The notes under the pieces were generated by a model. The model did no database searches and was not told where the DNA came from. It was given only the letters and a program-made list of their open reading frames with translations. From the NCBI GenBank assembly GCA_016721115.1, contig JADKIW010000001.1:4045501-4109500 (forward strand): 64,000 bases of DNA, read 5' to 3'. Positions 16,392 to 25,200 of this stretch are shown one piece after another (within the stretch, counting starts at the first letter, position 1; every line of letters begins with the position of its first letter). The position numbers and the translations under genes are program-made. The stretch is from Candidatus Defluviilinea proxima. GTDB taxonomy: Bacteria > Chloroflexota > Anaerolineae > Anaerolineales > Villigracilaceae.

Positions 16392-18068
16392 ATGTTAACG
16401 AAAATAATCAGGATTTCTATCGTATTGCTGAGCTTACTGGCTCTTACAACCCCATCCTCAGCGAAATCCCAAGGGAGCGAAACTCTCCCCGTAGACGTGT
16501 TTGTTTCCACAGAAGTTAGCCCCGCAAGCCTTCTTATCGGCGAGACCGCATTGGTCAGCGTCAAATTGAATAACATCCCCATGGAGGGATATAAGAGCGC
16601 AGAGTTCACTTGTACCTACGATGGAACTCTGGTTGAAAAAAGCAATATCGCTGTCACCGAGCTCTTTGGTGCAGGGCCGATTACCATGATCCATGATCCG
16701 CAACCTGGTACGTTCATCGTTGCGATCGCAGGTGCGAACAGCAATCGAGCCATCACCAGTGGTACAGCATTTACCTTTAGTGCCAAAGGCCTACAGGCAG
16801 GACAGTCCGCGGTTCAATGTGCGGCGCGTGTCTCTCAAGACAACAACCTGGCAATGGATGTTCCATCGGTTGGGGCTACCCTCACCATTCTGTCAGCTTC
16901 ATCCGCGACCGTCACCCCGGGCGGGCAGGGGCTAACCGGTCCAGCGACTAGCAACCCCTCTTTCCTATTTTATCTGCGAAAGAGACCCACACCGCGTCCT
17001 ACAAGGACCGTGATCGCACCCACTGCTACCAAGCTTCCTCAACAAACTGTGATCGCGCCCACAGCCACCAATTCCCCAATACCGAACCCAACTCAAACCA
17101 TGATGCCCGGATCGACCTCGATGCAACTCTGGCATGCCCCGGGTTCGCATGATGGTCTGAACCCTCACGAGCACGGTGATAAGCCGCCTGCATGGGCAGA
17201 TGACTTCAGTGTCGTCAATTTCGGACACCCTGTGATCTTTGGCGGGGATGAGCGTTCGGGCGAAATGGAAGTTACGATGAAACACCAGGCTTTTAAGGGC
17301 GTTGCCTATCGCGTCAACAGTGGATCGTCCTGCCCGGTGGATGTGTATTTCCGCTATCATGCGGCATCGAACCCCATGGACCGTGCCTTCGCGTTCCATT
17401 CTTACGAGTTGTACATGCGTGACTGCAAGGGCGGAACATCTTTTCGTCAAGGCGTGTATTGGGTCGGCTATCCTGAATTCAGATCGCAGCGCATGAGCCG
17501 TTACAACGAACAAGCCGGCACCAAATTACCGGATGGCTCCATCGCACCCGGACGCAATCAATTCATTATCGGAGCACCAGATACTCGGGATTGGAATGGG
17601 TCGAATGGGATCCTACAAACCCGTTGTGAACAATGGTACGCGTTCGCCGGACCACAAGGTGGGGAGTTTAGTATCACCATCTGCGGAGCCACAACCCGAT
17701 TCTCATACGATGAGCACCTTACCGATTACCACGATATGAGTACGTGGGATCTGACAGGCGCTACAGGTCTGGGACGAAGGTTTGAAATTTCGCTGTATGG
17801 AACCAATTCCCCCATCCCGACCAATCAACCCGCCGGATGGTTCTGCGCGATAAAAGCCCCCATTGAAGACAAAGTGGAAGGCCCAACACATCGCCCTAAG
17901 TGGACGTTAATTACAAACGGCATCAACGGCCCGACAGGTTGTCCGGCAGGCTATTTGCCACAATATACAGCCCCGACCTTTCCCAATACCGGGATATATT
18001 CCACGCTAGGAAATACCTTGAACACGAAAACCTTCCCCGGCGATGGAGTTGTGACCGTACCGAACTAA
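16392..18068 (+). CDS. Secreted protein with cohesin-like domain and unrecognised C-terminal domain
   Basis: A 558-residue exported protein. Residues 1-24 are a Sec signal peptide (ISIVLLSLLALTTPSSA). About 35-185 match a cohesin-like beta sandwich: VSPASLLIGETALVSVKLNN, FTCTYDGTLVEKSNI, AFTFSAKGLQAGQSAV. A Pro/Thr linker follows (RPTPRPTRTVIAPTAT and repeats). From about 255 a distinct domain begins WHAPGSHDGLNPHEHGDKPP and is rich in His, Trp and Cys, with SSCPVDVYFRYHA and YELYMRDCKGG; I do not recognise it. Start: ATG 16392 after GGAGG. No anchoring motif was seen. It sits alone between the two copies of the gatB tail. Confidence 0.8.
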   Translation: MLTKIIRISIVLLSLLALTTPSSAKSQGSETLPVDVFVSTEVSPASLLIGETALVSVKLNNIPMEGYKSAEFTCTYDGTLVEKSNIAVTELFGAGPITMIHDPQPGTFIVAIAGANSNRAITSGTAFTFSAKGLQAGQSAVQCAARVSQDNNLAMDVPSVGATLTILSASSATVTPGGQGLTGPATSNPSFLFYLRKRPTPRPTRTVIAPTATKLPQQTVIAPTATNSPIPNPTQTMMPGSTSMQLWHAPGSHDGLNPHEHGDKPPAWADDFSVVNFGHPVIFGGDERSGEMEVTMKHQAFKGVAYRVNSGSSCPVDVYFRYHAASNPMDRAFAFHSYELYMRDCKGGTSFRQGVYWVGYPEFRSQRMSRYNEQAGTKLPDGSIAPGRNQFIIGAPDTRDWNGSNGILQTRCEQWYAFAGPQGGEFSITICGATTRFSYDEHLTDYHDMSTWDLTGATGLGRRFEISLYGTNSPIPTNQPAGWFCAIKAPIEDKVEGPTHRPKWTLITNGINGPTGCPAGYLPQYTAPTFPNTGIYSTLGNTLNTKTFPGDGVVTVPN

Positions 18069-18171
18069 ACAACAATCGTGTCGTCCATTTTCTAGATCTA
18101 GAATCCCTGCCTTAGAAGAATCGAAAGGCGGATCCGTCAGTCTGGAACTGGCACAATTAATAGATAACCAT

Positions 18172-18199
18172 GCAGGGCGCACAAGGTTGTGCGCCCTGC
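18172..18199. repeat. Strong perfect hairpin without T run
   Basis: GCAGGGCGCACAA (18172-18184) and its complement TTGTGCGCCCTGC (18187-18199) are separated by two bases. It lies about 100 bases after the cohesin-type gene and directly before the gatB-tail fragment. It may be a transcript-end stabiliser or a junction palindrome; without a T run it is not a standard terminator. Confidence 0.6.
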
Positions 18200-18213
18200 T
18201 CATGGAGTACGAG

Positions 18214-18258
18214 GTGAAAGAGTTGCTAGTCAAGGCATTGGAAGAACTAAGGAAGTAA
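18214..18258 (+). pseudogene. Degenerate copy of the gatB 3' end
   Basis: Fourteen codons plus TAA read VKELLVKALEELRK; the true gatB end (11739-11783) reads AKELLVKALEERKK. At nucleotide level most positions match, including AGTTGCT-GTCAAGGC-TTGGA. It is followed, as in gatB, by a short gap, a terminator and GCGGTATAATC. This indicates a duplicated gatB junction, not chance. Confidence 0.7.
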
Positions 18259-18263
18259 TTTCA

Positions 18264-18311
18264 AGAGACAGTCACCTTGAAGGTGACTGTCTCTTTTTAT
18301 GGCGGTATAAT
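18264..18311 (+). terminator. Terminator and -10 element after the gatB-tail copy
   Basis: AGAGACAGTCACC (18264-18276) pairs with GGTGACTGTCTCT (18282-18294) over a TTGAA loop, followed by TTTTT. GCGGTATAATC follows, with TATAAT at 18306-18311 serving as -10 for the lipoprotein gene at 18331. Confidence 0.8.
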
Positions 18312-18330
18312 CTCCTCAAGGAGGTAATCC

Positions 18331-19698
18331 ATGACAGTACACATCAACAAGACTATTTTCATCGCCAATTTACTCATCATATTTTTACTTGGTTGTAGCT
18401 CTTCAGCAACACAACCAACGCCAACGCCATCAATATTATCAACCAATACAGCCCTGCCAACTGTGAGTTACACAGCTACACTGAGTATTGATCATCCCCC
18501 AACTCGTACACCAAATACCAAACCATCCTCGGCTATTTCGTCAATTTCAATAGAGGTCCCTCTAATTATTAACAGCCCACGCGTTACAGCACAATGCTTG
18601 GATGCCTTGAGTCAATCTACTGAAAAAGGTTTAGGAAAAGGAGTTGTTGTTCTAAAAACATTTGGGCTTGGATATTCCCTTTGGAATCTGGAAACAAACG
18701 AAAGAATCAGCCTAGAGACAGACAACAACTTGACATCAGCAAACTCATCTGTGTCACCAAATGGAAAATTATTAGCTCTTGAGAAATATACAACAGGTGA
18801 TAACTTCAAAGATTATTTATTCATCATGGATTCAAATGGCCAAGTAACGAAGACTTTGGACGGCGAATATCTTCAATCCTACAACCCCGCATGGTCTTGG
18901 CTAAACGATCAACAACTGATTTTTAATATTTCCTTTCTCTATCCAGAACTATCTGGCTACAACTATCCTGAGAGGTTCTTGGCACTCAACCCCCTCACGG
19001 GAGAACAACAACATCTTGTTGCTAAATTCCCAAATATATTCGATTCAGGCACAGAACCGACGCCATGGGATTATCCGTGGACAAAGAGTCGTGTCGCATA
19101 CAATTCAAGACTCAGTCACGCTGTTTACCTTGGCGAAGGTGTAATCAAATATTCGCTTTGGGATTTTGCGAAAGGAAAATCCGTAGCCGATATATTGTCA
19201 TTACAAGGACATTCAGGTCCCCCACGCTGGTCGCCTGATGGTTCAAAATTTTTGATGTTAGGTTTTCTTGGCGATGTTGCGAATTTGCCGGCTGAATTTG
19301 ACTATCATCTTTATTTAGTGGATACAAATGGAAATATGAAAGTCCTTGACGATGGTTTGGATATGAGCTTTGGGGGGTATTTCTGGTCACCTTCAGGTCG
19401 ATATGTCGCGCTATATATTTATCAAGATAACAGTTACAACAGACTATCCATTCTTGATACACAAAGCATGAACATTACAGATTACTGCATGGATTTCATA
19501 CCTGTTAGAGATTATATTGAAACACCGCCAATATGGTCTCCGGACGAAAGTCAACTCATAATAGAAGTTGAAATTCCTCAAAAAAGTATGAACGATGAGT
19601 ATCTCTCAGTGTTAGTTTTGGTTGATTTCGCTAAAGGGACAGTTGTTCAAATCGCCGAGGACACACAGGCGAAAGGCTGGATGACAAACACCCCTTAG
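18331..19698 (+). CDS. Lipoprotein with TolB/WD-like beta-propeller repeats
   Basis: A 455-residue exported lipoprotein. The N-terminal hydrophobic segment IANLLIIFLLGC ends in a lipobox with Cys22. A Thr/Pro-rich linker (PTPTPSILSTNTALPT) follows. From about residue 115 several beta-propeller blades are visible: SVSPNGKLLALEKY, PAWSWLNDQQLIFNI, PPRWSPDGSKFLMLG, YFWSPSGRYVALYIY, PIWSPDESQLIIEVE, each with the WSPDG-like turn. Such propellers usually mediate binding; no catalytic motif was seen. A strong ribosome site (AAGGAGG, 18319-18325) and TATAAT lie upstream, and a terminator follows. Confidence 0.82.
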   Translation: MTVHINKTIFIANLLIIFLLGCSSSATQPTPTPSILSTNTALPTVSYTATLSIDHPPTRTPNTKPSSAISSISIEVPLIINSPRVTAQCLDALSQSTEKGLGKGVVVLKTFGLGYSLWNLETNERISLETDNNLTSANSSVSPNGKLLALEKYTTGDNFKDYLFIMDSNGQVTKTLDGEYLQSYNPAWSWLNDQQLIFNISFLYPELSGYNYPERFLALNPLTGEQQHLVAKFPNIFDSGTEPTPWDYPWTKSRVAYNSRLSHAVYLGEGVIKYSLWDFAKGKSVADILSLQGHSGPPRWSPDGSKFLMLGFLGDVANLPAEFDYHLYLVDTNGNMKVLDDGLDMSFGGYFWSPSGRYVALYIYQDNSYNRLSILDTQSMNITDYCMDFIPVRDYIETPPIWSPDESQLIIEVEIPQKSMNDEYLSVLVLVDFAKGTVVQIAEDTQAKGWMTNTP

Positions 19699-19703
19699 TA
19701 TAA

Positions 19704-19740
19704 GAACTCGGAGATTTTGAAAATCTCCGAGTTCTTGTTT
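19704..19740 (+). terminator. Intrinsic terminator
   Basis: GAACTCGGAGATTTT (19704-19718) pairs with AAAATCTCCGAGTTC (19720-19734), followed by TTGTTT. It ends the propeller lipoprotein gene. Confidence 0.8.
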
Positions 19741-19745
19741 ACCCA

Positions 19746-19828
19746 GCATCCACCACTTCCATCTCTCACAACCGTAGAGAAGCCTAAACCTTCCTTCGCA
19801 AGATCCATGCGGACTCTATATCGTTAGC
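19746..19828. repeat. Copy b of the asnS-upstream repeat
   Basis: Begins GCATCCACCACTTCC, shared with the copy before asnS (20795), and continues CTCTCACAACCGTAGAGAAG and CTAAACCTTC, shared with copy a at 15818. Confidence 0.6.
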
Positions 19829-19883
19829 CAGACTTGGTCACTAAACAGGAACTCAGAAAAGCAAATAAGCGTTATGAACCAAT

Positions 19884-20735
19884 ATGCAAACAAGAAAAAT
19901 CTTTTCCGCTTTTCTGGGCGCACTTCTTTTCACAGCTTGCGGAGCTGTTACACCAATTCCATCCACAGAAGCAGCATACCAATATCCAACTCCACAAATC
20001 CCTGTTGAAATCGACCCTTTTGCGCCAAGTGTCTCATTTAAGCAAGCCAGCATCGCAGGCAATGATGAGTTATATATCGGGAAATATATTCTGCGAAATT
20101 GGTGCAAACCGCTAGATTTTATGGATTATTGTGCGATAACCATTTCAACCCTTAACGAGAAGCAAGTGGATATAGTAAACTGGCACAGTTATATATCTCA
20201 CGAAACAGGAACTGACCTAACAGGGACAGGTATCCCAAATATTGTCATTATTTCTGAAATCGGAAATGCAGCAGGGGAACAGTTCATAAGAATCTTTGAA
20301 GCTGGAGATTCTCTAAAGGAAATCTTATTTATAGGAAGTCGTCGAGACTGGAAATTTGAAGATTTGAACAATGACAAAGCTTTCGAGTTCATTGGAGACG
20401 CCAGAGTTTGGTCAAAATTCAGCGATTGCCAGATATTAAACTTCCCTTATGTGCAAGAATACACTCCAAATGTCGGCTATACAATTGGAACGCATAAATA
20501 TAAAGAGATATTGTATTCAAGTATTCAATATTGGCTGGAGAATATCGATACTTATAAAAAAGAAAATCCTGGAACAGAAATCCCTTTGTGCAGAGTTTAC
20601 GGTGTAGTAGCGGCATACTTGGTCTCTGGGCAAACCGAAAAAGCATGGGCTATTCTTGATACAAATTACTCACCAGACAAAGCCGCAGAATACAAAGTTG
20701 GTTTTCAAGAAGACCTAAAAAATCTACTACCATAA
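19884..20735 (+). CDS. Lipoprotein of unknown function with FG-GAP-like segments
   Basis: A 283-residue predicted lipoprotein. The signal IFSAFLGALLFTAC ends in a lipobox with Cys19. The mature part contains DLTGTGIPNIVIISEIGN and FEDLNNDKAFEFIGDARVW, which resemble the Asp/Asn-rich calcium-binding loops of FG-GAP/VCBS propeller repeats. The C-terminal 70 residues are helical, with a TPR-like AAYLVSGQTEKAWAILDTNY. No enzymatic motif. No clear ribosome site precedes ATG 19884. It lies between repeat copies b and c and ends at a hairpin. Confidence 0.75.
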   Translation: MQTRKIFSAFLGALLFTACGAVTPIPSTEAAYQYPTPQIPVEIDPFAPSVSFKQASIAGNDELYIGKYILRNWCKPLDFMDYCAITISTLNEKQVDIVNWHSYISHETGTDLTGTGIPNIVIISEIGNAAGEQFIRIFEAGDSLKEILFIGSRRDWKFEDLNNDKAFEFIGDARVWSKFSDCQILNFPYVQEYTPNVGYTIGTHKYKEILYSSIQYWLENIDTYKKENPGTEIPLCRVYGVVAAYLVSGQTEKAWAILDTNYSPDKAAEYKVGFQEDLKNLLP

Positions 20736-20754
20736 TGCAAGGTGGAAAGAAAAT

Positions 20755-20790
20755 CGCCCAAGATGAGTATGCCGTGGGCGGTGTTTATTC
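20755..20790 (+). terminator. Probable terminator after the lipoprotein gene
   Basis: CGCCCA (20755-20760) pairs with TGGGCG (20775-20780), followed by GTGTTTATTCTT. The stem is short and the T run interrupted, so this is a weak call. Confidence 0.4.
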
Positions 20791-20794
20791 TTAC

Positions 20795-20860
20795 GCATCC
20801 ACCACTTCCCCTCTCACAGTAGAGAAGATACCGAACCATCAAACAACCCTCTGCTATAAT
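20795..20860 (+). promoter_or_regulatory. asnS promoter region with repeat copy c
   Basis: GCATCCACCACTTCC and CTCTCACAGTAGAGAAG (20795-20828) are the native-looking copy of the repeat found after two upstream cargo genes. An extended -10 promoter TGC-TATAAT (20852-20860) follows, 30 bases before the asnS start. This puts the transcript start near 20867, with a short leader and no attenuator. Confidence 0.65.
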
Positions 20861-20889
20861 TGCGGTATCACAAACTAAAGGACTTTCAC

Positions 20890-22233
20890 ATGGCTGAATA
20901 CATCAGCGTTTCAAAAATTTCAAACTACATTGGGCAAGAAGTGACCGTCAAGGGCTGGGTCTATAATCGCACAGATAAGGGCAAGCTGGTCTTTTTGCTC
21001 GTCCGCGATGGCTCGGGCTTTGTGCAATGCGTGGCCTTCAAAGGCGATCTTGAACCAGAAGTCTTTGACCGAGTCTCGCGCCTGCCGCAGGAGTCATCGG
21101 TCATTATCACGGGGTCGATCCGTGAAGATAAGCGCGCACCAGGTATCCCTGGCGGATATGAACTCGGAGTGAAGCAGATCGAGGTGGTGCAAGAGGCGGG
21201 CTTGGATTATCCGATGTCGCTCAAAGATCACGGTCCCGAATTCGCGCTCGACAATCGTCACTTGTGGATCCGTATGCAAAGTCAGTGGGCGATCTTGCGC
21301 GTGCGCGTGCGTGTCATGTCTGCGGTGCGCGAGTATCTCGATGGTCAGGGCTTCTTCAATCTCGATACGCCCATCCTCACCCCCGCCGCCGCCGAAGGGA
21401 CAACCACTCTGTTCGAGACTCCCTACTTCGACGAAGGCTTTGCCTATCTCGCGCAAACAGGACAACTCTACAACGAGGCCAACATCTTCGCCTTCGGAAA
21501 AGTCTACTGCTTTGGGCCGACCTTCCGCGCTGAGAAATCAAAAACGCGTCGCCACTTAACCGAGTTCTGGATGCTCGAACCCGAAATCGCTTTTTGCGAC
21601 CTCGACGGTTTGATGGAAGTCGAAGAGGGTCTCATCACACACATCGTTCAATCCGTATTGAAAGATTGCGCGGCGGAGTTGAAATTCCTTGGACGCGATA
21701 TTTCCAAACTCGAAAATGTGACTGGCACCTTCCCGCGTATGTCCTATGACGATGCAGCAAAATACCTGATCGAGCTCTACGAAAAAGAGACCGACCCCGA
21801 ACGTAAGGAACTGCTCAAATTCGAATGGGGCATGGACTTCGGCGCTCCGCACGAAACCGAACTCACCAAACTGTACGATAAGCCTGTGTTCGTCTATGGC
21901 TATCCTAGCGCAGTCAAAGCATTCTACATGGAACCGTGGCCCGGTCGACCCGAAGTCTGCAAGTCCGTGGACTTGCTTGCACCCGAAGGCTATGGCGAGA
22001 TCTGTGGCGGCTCTGAGCGCATGAGTGATCCTGATAAATTGCTGGCACGCATTCAAAAAGAAGGCTTGCCCGAAGAAGCGTTCAAGTGGTATCTCGAACT
22101 TCGCAAGTATGGTTCTGTCCCCCACTCTGGTTTCGGCATGGGCACCGAACGTGTCACTGCCTGGATCTGCGGCATCGAACACATCCGCGAGGCTATCCCC
22201 TTCCCAAGAACGATTAAGAGAATTTACCCGTAA
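20890..22233 (+). CDS. asnS: Asparaginyl-tRNA synthetase
   Basis: A class IIb synthetase, 447 residues. OB-fold anticodon domain (about 1-105: SNYIGQEVTVKGWVYNRTDK), catalytic core with motif 2 FRAEKSKTRRHLTEFWMLEP and motif 3 GFGMGTERVTAWICG. The SKTRRHLTEFWM form and the absence of the bacterial GAD insertion separate AsnRS from AspRS. The start at ATG 20890 gives the expected length; codons upstream belong to the leader. Its presence means direct Asn-tRNA charging exists alongside the AspRS/GatCAB route. Confidence 0.94.
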   Translation: MAEYISVSKISNYIGQEVTVKGWVYNRTDKGKLVFLLVRDGSGFVQCVAFKGDLEPEVFDRVSRLPQESSVIITGSIREDKRAPGIPGGYELGVKQIEVVQEAGLDYPMSLKDHGPEFALDNRHLWIRMQSQWAILRVRVRVMSAVREYLDGQGFFNLDTPILTPAAAEGTTTLFETPYFDEGFAYLAQTGQLYNEANIFAFGKVYCFGPTFRAEKSKTRRHLTEFWMLEPEIAFCDLDGLMEVEEGLITHIVQSVLKDCAAELKFLGRDISKLENVTGTFPRMSYDDAAKYLIELYEKETDPERKELLKFEWGMDFGAPHETELTKLYDKPVFVYGYPSAVKAFYMEPWPGRPEVCKSVDLLAPEGYGEICGGSERMSDPDKLLARIQKEGLPEEAFKWYLELRKYGSVPHSGFGMGTERVTAWICGIEHIREAIPFPRTIKRIYP

Positions 22234-22236
22234 CAC

Positions 22237-22271
22237 AAAAAGACCTGACAGATCACTGTCAGGTCTTTTTT
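22237..22271. terminator. Bidirectional terminator after asnS
   Basis: AAAAAGACCTGACAG (22237-22251) and CTGTCAGGTCTTTTTT (from 22256) form a perfect stem with an ATCA loop, flanked by A and T runs. It serves asnS and the convergent surface-protein gene. The stem sequence matches the inverted ends at 4532-4627. Confidence 0.85.
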
Positions 22272-22299
22272 ATTTAAGTTGTTCTTTGTATAAAAGTGA

Positions 22300-25200
22300 T
22301 CACTCTTCCACCACTTTTACCAGCACAGCTCTTACCATACGGCGATAGGAATAGGTCTGTGAGCGTTCCTTGTAGTCTTCACAGGTGATGAGGGTGATCC
22401 ATGGCTTTTCTTCATGCTTGAACACCGTGGATATGCTCGAAGGTGATACAGTCTTACTCGCACGGATCTCATAAATATAGACCTGTCCGAATGCATGTAC
22501 TTTGACCTGATCGCCATATTGCAAGTTCTTCAACTTCGCAAATGGACCGGGTTGATTGAGTGCATCCCATACGTGACCGGTGATGACCGAGTTACCGTTC
22601 CATGTGGGATAGGCAGAGCCATCGAGCCAGCCAGCGTCCTTGTTGAGCCAGGTCACATCCCAGCCGTTTTGCGTCTTGGGGATACCCATGATGGACATCT
22701 TGACCTTCAGCTTGGGAATTTCGAGCCAGAAGTCCGTTGCGGCATATGCCAATTCAGCAGGCTGTGCCGGTAACAGCGTCACTTTATTCTGTGGGAAGCC
22801 GGTCTTGGGAAGTTGCGGGCCTGAAGACGGCGAGACAACAGAGAAGTTGAGCACTGTATCGTTTGAACCATTATTGAGTTCATTGCCCGCCAAATCCAGA
22901 ATGGATGTGGTGCCGCAAACATACAAACGATACGTGCCAAGAGGCAGAGCTGTACCGTTATTAATGCTGAGGGTGGCGATATAAGGTCCGCTACCCGTGC
23001 CGTTGCTATACGAGACGCTGTTCACAACGATCGTCACATCATCAGGCTGAACACCGCTCGTACATGGGTCAACAGCTGTTGTATCAAAGATATTGTTCAC
23101 GCCGTCTTCGATCAAAATATAGTTGGCGAGGTCTTGTGCAGAGGCCAGTGTCACGTCCTCGCTGAATGAGACCGTGATAACTGTGGGACCAGTCGTCAGG
23201 GATGCATTGTTTGCGGGGGTCGTATTCGCGTTGAAGAGAACGGTCGGGAAACCGGTATCAACTGTCCATGTGAAAGAAGCGGGCGTCGGGTCAATGTTGT
23301 TGGCTCCATCCACTGCACGGACATCGAAGGTGTGAGTGCCGGAGCTCAATCCAGCAAAATTCTGTGGCGAGGTACAGATAGTGAAACCGCCGCCATCGAT
23401 CTGACATTGGAACGTGGCTGTTACATCTGTACTACTGAAAGTGAAGGCACCGCTTGTAGTGTTACTGATAAGCGCCGGTGATGTATCAATGCTCGTTTCC
23501 GGCGCGGTACTATCCACAGTAAACGTGTTGGTATTCGAATTGGGACTTGTATTGCCTGCCGCGTCAGTAGCCGTAGCCCTGACTGTATGCGAGGCTTCAC
23601 TGAGAGCCGAGCCAACCGTAAATAACCAGTTTCCAGCGCCATCGGCAGTGGTCGTCCCTGCGGGTGCACCATCAATGTACACAGTGACAGTGCTATTGGG
23701 TTCCGCAGTACCGGTCACAGCAGGCGTGCTGTCAGTGGTTATGCTCGCGTTGGCAGGCGTTATAACAACAGGAGCGGGTGGAGCAGTCGAATCCACAGTC
23801 CACGTGTAGGAATTCGAGCTGCTATTTCCAGCAAGATCCTGAGCTCCGACCAGTATCGTATACGTTCCATCTGTCAAGCCACTACCACTATGAGGAGAAG
23901 TACATGAAGCTGGCCCAGAGATTGGCCCACCACTATCTGACAATGTACAAGTAAAGCCAGTGACGGGTTCGTTAGCGCTAAAAGCAAACGTGTAAGAGGT
24001 GCTATTGGTTGGGTTTGTCGGCGTGGAGTTAAAGGAGATCACAGGCCCAACAGTATCGATCACGATAGCCTTGTTCGCACCCAACGAGTTGGCCGCGCCC
24101 GGAGCGGGCAGGGTCAACGCTATTGCATTATTTCCGACCGCATCCTGGATCGTTCCAGAATTAAGAGACAACGCATTGGTCCCTGTGTAATCCAGATCAG
24201 AAGAGGTGTCGCCAGCCTGCACTGTGTAGGTGAACGTGATCGTCGTTGTGCCACTGCCGCTCGTGTAGTCCACAGTTTGGTTGGTCGCACCAGTTTCAAG
24301 CGTCAATTGAGGCGTGCCGGAGATGGTCACAGTTTCATTGAATGTAACCGTGATCAAGATCACATCACCAACGTTATATGAACCGTCCGCTGTGGTGGAA
24401 GTCACATTGGTGACAACCGGGCCAGTTGTATCGATAACAATCGCTTTGTTTGCACCGAGTGACCCAGCCACTCCCGGAGTCGGGAGGTCGAGAATCGCAT
24501 TATTCGTAGAAGCGTCCACAATGGAGCCACTGTTCAGGGCCAGTGAGCCGGTGCCGACATAATCCAGATCGGAAGAGGTATCGCCAGCCTGCACGGTGTA
24601 ACTGAATGTCAATGTATCCGAACCAGAGCCGCTTGTGTAGTTGCTCGTTCGATCGGTCGTTCCCGTTTCAAGTGTCAATTGTGGCGTACCGGTGACAGTG
24701 ACAGTCTCGCTGAATTGAACAGTCACCGAGATCACACTGCCCGTGGCGTATGTGCCATCCGCTGTAGTGGAAGTGACATTCACCACATACGGCTCAGTGG
24801 CATCGAGAACAATGGCCTTGTTGAAGCCGAGCGAACCTGCCGCAGCCGGGGCAGGGAGGTCTAACGTGGCGTTATTGAGCGCCGCATCACGGATCGTACC
24901 ACTGTTAAGCGACAGAGATGTTGTAGCAACATAATCAAGGTCGGGGGTGGTATCTCCCGTTTGGGTGGTGTAATTGAAAGTAAGTGTATCTGTGCCGCTA
25001 CCGCTTACATAGCTGGCGACACGGTCTATCGTGCCCGTTTCAAGCGTCAATTGCGGGGTGCCGGTCACTGTCACAGGCTCGCTAAAGGTGATCGTAACCG
25101 AGATCAAAACACCGGTTCCGTACGAACCGTCTGCCGTTATAGATGTAACATTGGTGACCGTGGGCGAAATCGTATCGATCACAATGTCTTTGTTTGTACC

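Noticed and set aside
18172..18199. The 13-bp hairpin as a rho-independent terminator
   Set aside because: It has no T run on either strand.
15818..20840. Reading the three related intergenic segments as integron attC sites or CRISPR-like repeats
   Set aside because: Too few, widely and unevenly spaced, with no attC core sites, no integron integrase nearby, and no CRISPR-type regular spacing.
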